A stretch of DNA of 64,000 bases, from the NCBI GenBank assembly GCA_020744425.1, contig JAGMUV010000018.1:1-64000 (forward strand), in the 5' to 3' direction. Positions 58,088-64,000 of this stretch are shown here, piece by piece (positions within the stretch are counted from its first letter, which is position 1; each line of letters starts with the position of its first letter). The notes below the pieces were generated by a model. It was not told where the DNA came from. It ran no database searches and saw nothing but the letters and a program-made list of their open reading frames with translations. This DNA comes from Dactylonectria macrodidyma. Taxonomy: Eukaryota > Ascomycota > Sordariomycetes > Hypocreales > Nectriaceae. A program made the position numbers and the translations under genes.

Positions 58088-59597
58088 ACTACTTAAAATT
58101 TATTAATTTAAATATATTTTTTAAATAAATTTTAGTAACAGTAAGGCAAAAAGTCAGTAATAATAATTAAAGGTGCTAATAAGGGTTTTTATAACTAACC
58201 TCAGGACGAGGTTAGTAGGCGGCTGGCCCCGCAATGCCAACAGGCATCATAGTTCTGCCGGTTGTGACCGCCTGGTCCCAACCTTGGCCGTGACATCACC
58301 CCTCTAGCGCACTGATCGTGGCTTTCAGCGTGAGTTCAAGTCACTGTCTTGTTCTTCCGCTGGGCATAATATTCCTGCGCTTGGATTGCGTCTGTCGCAT
58401 CCAGCCGCCAATTCAGACAGTCCAATCCAATCCAATCATGGCTCGCGAAGCCTGGAAGCCTTGACGGGAGGTGGAAACTGAGGCACCGACGGAATATGGG
58501 CATAACTTTGAACTGACTAACTAGGCTTTACCCGAGAGGGTGGTTGGCAGTCCTCCCGCCGTCCACTTGACCCAAATTTCCTGGATCACCCATGTTTCGC
58601 GTTCCCGCCCATAGCTGACCCAGTCTGTTGGGACAGCCAGCCTTACCCGTACTAGCACCGACGGCGTAAGCCTGGGGCATGATTTAGATTACCATTGGAC
58701 TCATTGGCGCAGCTCGGCCTTAAGGCACCTTATCGCCCAGGCATTTATCTTCAAGCCTTGCTCTCTTGGCCCATAACCCCGTTCTGGTGCCAGCATCCCA
58801 GGCACGCTTGGCCGAGCGTTTCGTCTTAGGGGATAAGCCCAATGGTTGTGATGCGTGTCTGTGCCGCTCCCTATTTGCCACTGCAGCATATGCATCACCC
58901 TCGTGGTCGCAGATATTTCCCGAGACGCTCGTTTTCGCCCTCATCGTTGGGGTAATGATATTCTATTTAAATGACAAGTTTAATGAAGGCCTGAGGGTAC
59001 ATCACCGGGACCGCACTTATTGTTGGAGCTCATGGCATGATAGGTCCTGCCATTTTCATCATAGAATCGTAGCAGGCCACCATAGTAGCGGGCGCTAAGC
59101 AATGGGCGAAGCCCTGGTGCGAAGGTGAGGTGAGGGAGGAGGAGGTGGAGATGGCAGGACGGCTCGTTCACGGCCAACAAGGGTCGACATATACGGCCCT
59201 CGATACCGATAGCCTTAATAAATTCAAGAGTATACCCAAGGATCGTGGTCTTAAGCATTTCCTTATTTTGCTGACCCACAGTTTAGAAGCCAACAAAACT
59301 CTTTCGGTCCAGGTTCTCCCGTTGGCCGCCCCCTTGTTGATCCGTTTTAAGGCGGCGCCGCTCGGATCATCGGCGAGCTAGCGGCGGGACGGGCCAAGAC
59401 GGAAGTGGGATCAAGGTTAGTCTATGTGGTGTTGCAGTGCATCTATTTGTTGAGGGGTAAAGAACCGCTCACAGAAGACAAACTCGGTTGTTCCGGCATC
59501 TTAGCGCCCAAACTCTTCTACAGAGCGTCATCTAGGAAATGGAGTGGGGGGCTCGAAAGGCTTGATCACGAACAGCGCACTTCGAAAATTGGTGTTT

Positions 59598-59691
59598 GTT
59601 ACGTACTACGCGACATGGATTACTGGAGCAGAGGGTCAGAAACGGAACTTGCCATTCATCGACAGGGCAAAAAAATATGTGTAGCATTGCA
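59598..59691 (+). repeat. Inverted repeat arm 1
   Basis: About 94 bp clearly related, with mismatches, to the reverse complement of 60779-60871. The shared core is 'gccattcatcgacaggg'. The second arm lies 1.1 kb away. Confidence 0.65.
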
Positions 59692-60778
59692 GATGTACCT
59701 TCTCATCAAAAAGTTGCCTTGTGTCCTTGTACCCTGGTCACTTCACCTGCACGCTCGAAGTTTCTCCTCATCCTGGTCGTTGCTCCCCCAAGTGCTCCAC
59801 AAGCATAGCAACAGCCTTTGCAGCCGAGTCGACCTGCTATGCGAATTCGGATGAATGAGGATAAGAATCGGCCTTGGAAGGAGATGCACAGGAGAAAAGA
59901 GAAGTCCGTCAGCAGCTCTTTGACATAGGGCGCAGGATACGTTGAAGATTCTCGAGACCTGCACGTAGAGAACTGGCAATATGAGGAAAAGGTAGATCAG
60001 AGGTTGCTAGAGGCAATTTAGCTAGACAATCGACATTCAGCGATCGGCAATTGATCAGCGGCGGCATTTGCCGACCACTGGCTGGGTCGATTACCTCGCA
60101 CGGACGTGCCGGTCCGTAGGGTTGTACTGACTGTGTCCTCGTTGATCCCTTGAATGTGATATCTCCGGCGTGTGCACGCGGTCGCGTGGAGAAGGTAGAC
60201 TCACGCCTGCGTGGTCGCCTTCTCACGTTGTCTCGAATCACGACTCGCGGCACACCCGCCTGACCAGCTTTGGTGGCTCGAATACTCGAGTTCAGTGGAG
60301 GTGACCTTCTTGGCACAGAGTTTGATGGACGGGGTTTCCAGTTCTTGAGCAATTGTCCGACTGGCCATGCGAAACCCGTCTGGTGGAAAGCAATAGACCT
60401 TGGGGAAATGGATGGCCAGGATTTACCTAGTGCCACGGAGCTCGATGGCAAGACGCGCTGCAGGGCGCAGACCTCAGGGATCTCGGCTTCATACTACGTA
60501 GTAGTAGCACCTACAGAAGTTCGAGCGGAATCTGCCGTCAATAGGGACGGAGTTAGAGCCCTTGTGGTAAGACGACATGGCCATCGCACTTGGCCTGTTT
60601 TAGATTGAGCAACCCATGATGCGATTTTAAACATGTAGGGCGCGAGTCTAGGCTTTTTTTTCTTCCCCTTCAGTAATTAGGATGCTCGTTTTCAAGTCCG
60701 GCTGGAAATCTCCGCCCTGGGCTGCCGCTACACAAGCATGGGCCTGAAGATCTGTTGAAGTAGTCCCGGGGGTCCCAT

Positions 60779-60871
60779 GCCCCAACTGCCACACGTTTTG
60801 GACCCTGTCGATGAATGGCAAATTCCGTTCTGTTCCCATGCTCCAGCCATCCCTGTCGCGCTGCACGTAAC
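60779..60871 (-). repeat. Inverted repeat arm 2
   Basis: Reverse-strand partner of 59598-59691. The reverse strand here reads in frame as FAIHRQG / LPFIDRV-like, so both arms may derive from the same unknown gene or element. Confidence 0.65.
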
Positions 60872-61959
60872 CCATTCCGACCCGATTCTTTGATGACAAC
60901 CAGGGACGGTGGGAATGGGTCATATAAGTGTGGCGTTGGTGATAAAGCAAGCCCTTCGACGATTGAGCATAACAAATCCAACGGCGAGGACAGAAAAATC
61001 GCACTTCCGCAACGCATCTTGATCACTGTTACTCCGCAAGAATTTGAACATTGTCTAATTCTAAGTAAGTTAGGCACGTACGTAGATGGACAATGCCAAC
61101 CACAGGTCCCCGCTATTTAAGCTGGCATTGCCAGTGGACAATCAGTTTGTCTACCCTGTGGAGAGAGAGCCTTTGGCCCACCATGGAATTGCGAACAATT
61201 GGCAAGGGTCCAATGCATAGCAAAGAGATCCCCATTTAACCCTGTTTGATTGGAACTTTCCACTCTGAGTCCATACCCCTTGATCATCAGGAAGAATGTA
61301 GCCCGCCCGCCAGACCCAGGCCGCCGGTCTGCTGTCTGGAAGCGAGTCGAAAATCAGGCACAGAGGTGCTGTTGGAGTCCCTAACGAGTTGCCGCGTTTC
61401 TTGCGTCTTAGTATCCGTATGTGCAAACGCTATTGTCGGTTGGCGCCAAGCAGGAGCCGCTGCGGCTAATAGCGGTCCTAGCTCGATCTTCCCCCAGCGT
61501 ATCCATCCATATCCATATCCATACAGATACCAAGTGCATCAAAATGCAGCTCAGGCATCCAGCCTCCAAGGCGGACCGTGCGTGTTGCTGCGACCTAACG
61601 CAGAAGCATCCACCATCAGTGGTTGGGGGCGTGCCGCCACCATCACCATCCAACGTCTCATCTACAAGGTCTCTCAGCGTCCCCGGAGTCTTGCCAAGGT
61701 CCGAATTCAGTTCTGGATATAAGACACAACGCGAGGAAGCAAAATCAAAGGCAGGATCCATGGTTCCTCACGTTCGGATGACATCTAGTGCTCTAAGTCG
61801 GCCTTTCCCCTTACCTCTCCGGCTCTTACCACGCCCACGCCTCTACAGTGCACTGTGAACCCTCACTCGTCGCTCGCCCTACCATAAAATTTTCCAGCAT
61901 CGCGCTTTGCTACCTATCACGAGTATCTCTACTTCGCCCTCTGCATCGAGACCATCATC

Positions 61960-64000
61960 ATGGGCAACGGCCAAGGAAAGCCCGTCGACTTTAATGGCGA
62001 AAGTACGTGAATCCCCTGCGCCCTTGCCTGCAAGTCCCAAACCTCCCTCACGATTCTTACGTTTCTCTCCACATGTTTGCCCTGTGTGATGCGGCGTTCC
62101 TCCCCACCCATCCTCGCATGCCCCCACATCCTCTTCCTTCTTTCCCCCACCTTTCCTTCTTTCCTTCCCCCTTTCCCCGCTGACGGGGAAGTGAGATTGT
62201 GGCATCGCAGCAGCGAGACCGCCAGATCAGACCGACCTCGCTCACGAACCCACGCTGACTCCCACCGCCGTAGTTAGCCTCAACGACTTCCGCCTGATGG
62301 AAGTCGTCGGCCGAGGCGCTTTTGGAAAGGTACGAATCGTCAAACGCAAGGATACTAACCTGTCCTTTGCCCTCAAGTACATCCGCAAGGATGAAGGTAC
62401 GCTACCTACTCGCTCTTTCACCGTCCCACGTTTCCCATCTCGACAACATCCCGTCCCTCTACCTCAAAACCCTGTCTCCTTAGGTTGTGCAATGTGTTTA
62501 CTCCTACGCTGACTATCATGCCATGACTGCAGCCGTACGATCCGAGAGGGTACGAAACATCATCCGCGAGCGGCAGATGCTCGAATACCTTAACCACCCC
62601 TTCATTTACAACTTGAGATACAGTTTCCAGGATACCGAGTACATGTACCACCCCACCAACCCCTTGCTGAGGCGTGCCATGCTTGTGGCTTACTCGCAGC
62701 AACAGGTACCTTGTGGTTGACTTGATGACCGGCGGTGATTTGCGATTCCACATCTCCAGAAAGACCTTTACCGAGGAGGCGGTTGGGTTCTGGATCGCCG
62801 AGCTGGGGTGCGCCCTGAGGTATATCCACAGCCAGAACATTATCCATAGAGATATTAAACCCGACAACGTCCTTCTCGACGCCGACGGCCACGTCCACTT
62901 GTCCGATTTTGTACGTTCCTGCCGTCTCCGCTCCGGAACTGTGCATTTTCTAACCTTGAACTAGAATGTTGCCTCGGACGTCGACGCTGGCAGGACTCTG
63001 ACGAACAAGTCCGGTACTCTGGCCTATCTTGCCCCCGAAGTATACGCTAGAAAGGGATACGATGTCCGCGCGGATTGGTGGTCACTAGGTGTCCTATTCT
63101 ATGAGTGTATCTACAACAAGGTACGCCTCAATAGCTGCACGCTTATCTCCGAGGAGCAGACGACATAGCTCTCGACCCCCTCCGTATGCTAGATGAGTAG
63201 GACTGATTGGATGAAAGCGACCATTTGTCGGTAGCTCTAAAGGCTCCCTCAGCTCGAATATCCAGAACGCCAACCCCGAGTACCCCATCACACAACCCCC
63301 CGTATCGCTCGCCTGCCTCGATGCGATCAGCTCTGCCCTCGACCCCAACCGAGACACTCGCATGGGTTCGACATGGGACAGTTTCGCTAATCGCGAATTC
63401 TTCAAGGTCTTCGACTTTGAGCTTCTTGAGCAGAAGCGGATCGAGCCCGTCTTTATTCCCTGCTCCCACAAGAACAACTTCGACCCCACCCACCATATAG
63501 AAGAAGTTCTCTTGCAGGAAACGCCGCTAGAGGCCCGTGTAAGACGTCAGAAGCCGAGAGAGCTATTAAAGCAGGATGCGACTGATAAGGAGATCCGCGA
63601 GCATGAGCTATATCAGATGATTAATGCCGACTTTCGGCCATTTGACTACACTGTGGCTGCACATAAGAAGTGAGGTGGCTCATCTTTTTGACCTGTGGCC
63701 TGTGTGCTAACCCCAGCAGGACCACTGAAGCCACCAGAGGCTTTGATGATGTGCAACCTGACCCGGACATCGCTCTTCAGGCCATCACGACTGACGAGAC
63801 TATCCCTAAGCCGGCCCCTCCCCTCCGGTCCCAGAAAGACTTCCAAAACCGACACCGCCCCATTATCGTGGGCCAAAGAGTCGCGATTCCCACTGGGGGC
63901 GTTCAGATGATGCTCGATGGGGGTCGTAGCTGGTCAGAGTTGGCATTTGAGGATGCGAACCTACCGGCGGGTGCCAATAATGCCGCTGAGGGTGAGAAGG
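61960..64000 (+). CDS. YANK/STK32-type AGC protein kinase, 3' end outside window
   Basis: Seven exons seen: 61960-62002, 62274-62396, 62533-62644, 62706-62910, 62965-63120, 63218-63669 and from 63720 (or 63717) to the window end, all in frame. Starts [14 protein letters not shown]; a glycine at position 2 allows N-myristoylation as in YANK kinases. Kinase features are GRGAFGKV, the ALKYIRKDE lysine, IHRDIKPDN, an LSDFN motif in place of DFG (normal in YANKs) and the APE of YLAPEVY. The C-terminal PFDYTVAA tail typical of the family follows. YANK kinases are poorly known membrane-associated AGC kinases. No lesion is seen. Sequence divergence from typical fungal copies (DEAVRSERV for DEVVRSESV, for example) suggests a paralogue, but that needs the rest of the genome. 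Confidence 0.88.
62117..62178 (+). repeat. Pyrimidine-rich low-complexity tract in intron 1 of the kinase
   Basis: Almost pure C/T runs inside the 271-bp first intron (62003-62273), probably part of an extended polypyrimidine tract. Confidence 0.6.

Larger units (their letters stand above)
58088..61959. other. Gene-poor region with decayed coding fragments
   Basis: No intact gene is supported. A hydrophobic fragment at about 58915-59060 (FALIVGVMIFYL and then, in another frame, IVGAHGMIGPAIFII) looks like a decayed membrane protein. Two inverted, related segments at 59598-59691 and 60779-60871 are listed separately. A 'ccatat' triple repeat lies at about 61504-61522. Confidence 0.45.

Overview
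The window is nuclear DNA of a filamentous ascomycete, most like a Sordariomycete. Coding genes carry short (42-136 bp) GT-AG introns with CTAAC/CTGAC-type branch sites and encode typical fungal families (Zn2Cys6 regulators, YAT-type permease, fungal membrane-protein families). GC-balanced gene islands alternate with very AT-rich blocks in which CpA, TpG and CpG are almost absent, the footprint of repeat-induced point mutation (RIP). The exact genus cannot be read from the sequence.

Layout. 1-8.8 kb is a dead, RIP-mutated Ty3/gypsy tract: the 3' part of one copy, an LTR-like segment, then a nearly whole second copy. 9-24.4 kb is a metabolic island: an Aro8-like aminotransferase, a C2H2 regulator, an amino-acid permease, a DapA-family aldolase, an aldo-keto reductase, and two broken fungal transcription-factor genes. 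24.5-28.2 kb has two fungal membrane proteins. 28.8-33.2 kb holds the most striking gene: a complete GSK-3 kinase whose C-terminus runs in frame into ankyrin repeats and a large fungal C-terminal region (about 1342 aa). 33-45 kb is accessory: AT-rich RIP tracts, a LINE remnant, an F-box-like gene, a divergent Rab11/Ypt31 paralogue and a hAT transposase fragment. 45.1-49.4 kb is a divergent pair, a dual C2H2+Zn2Cys6 regulator and a carotenoid/stilbene cleavage oxygenase. 52.4-54.4 kb has a SnoaL-like protein and a double GFA-domain protein. 56 kb has a pseudogene of an asaB/CmcJ-like oxygenase, followed by a clean solo LTR with a 6-bp target duplication in an older AT-rich tract. The last 2 kb is a YANK (STK32-like) kinase cut by the window end.

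Taken together this looks like a subtelomeric or lineage-specific region. Copies of normally single-copy regulators (GSK-3, Rab11, YANK kinase) with introns retained sit among RIP-killed transposons and decaying genes. They are therefore DNA-level copies, not retrocopies. The aminotransferase, permease, aldolase and reductase could form a catabolic set, but that linkage is inference. No tRNA, rRNA or CRISPR array was recognised.
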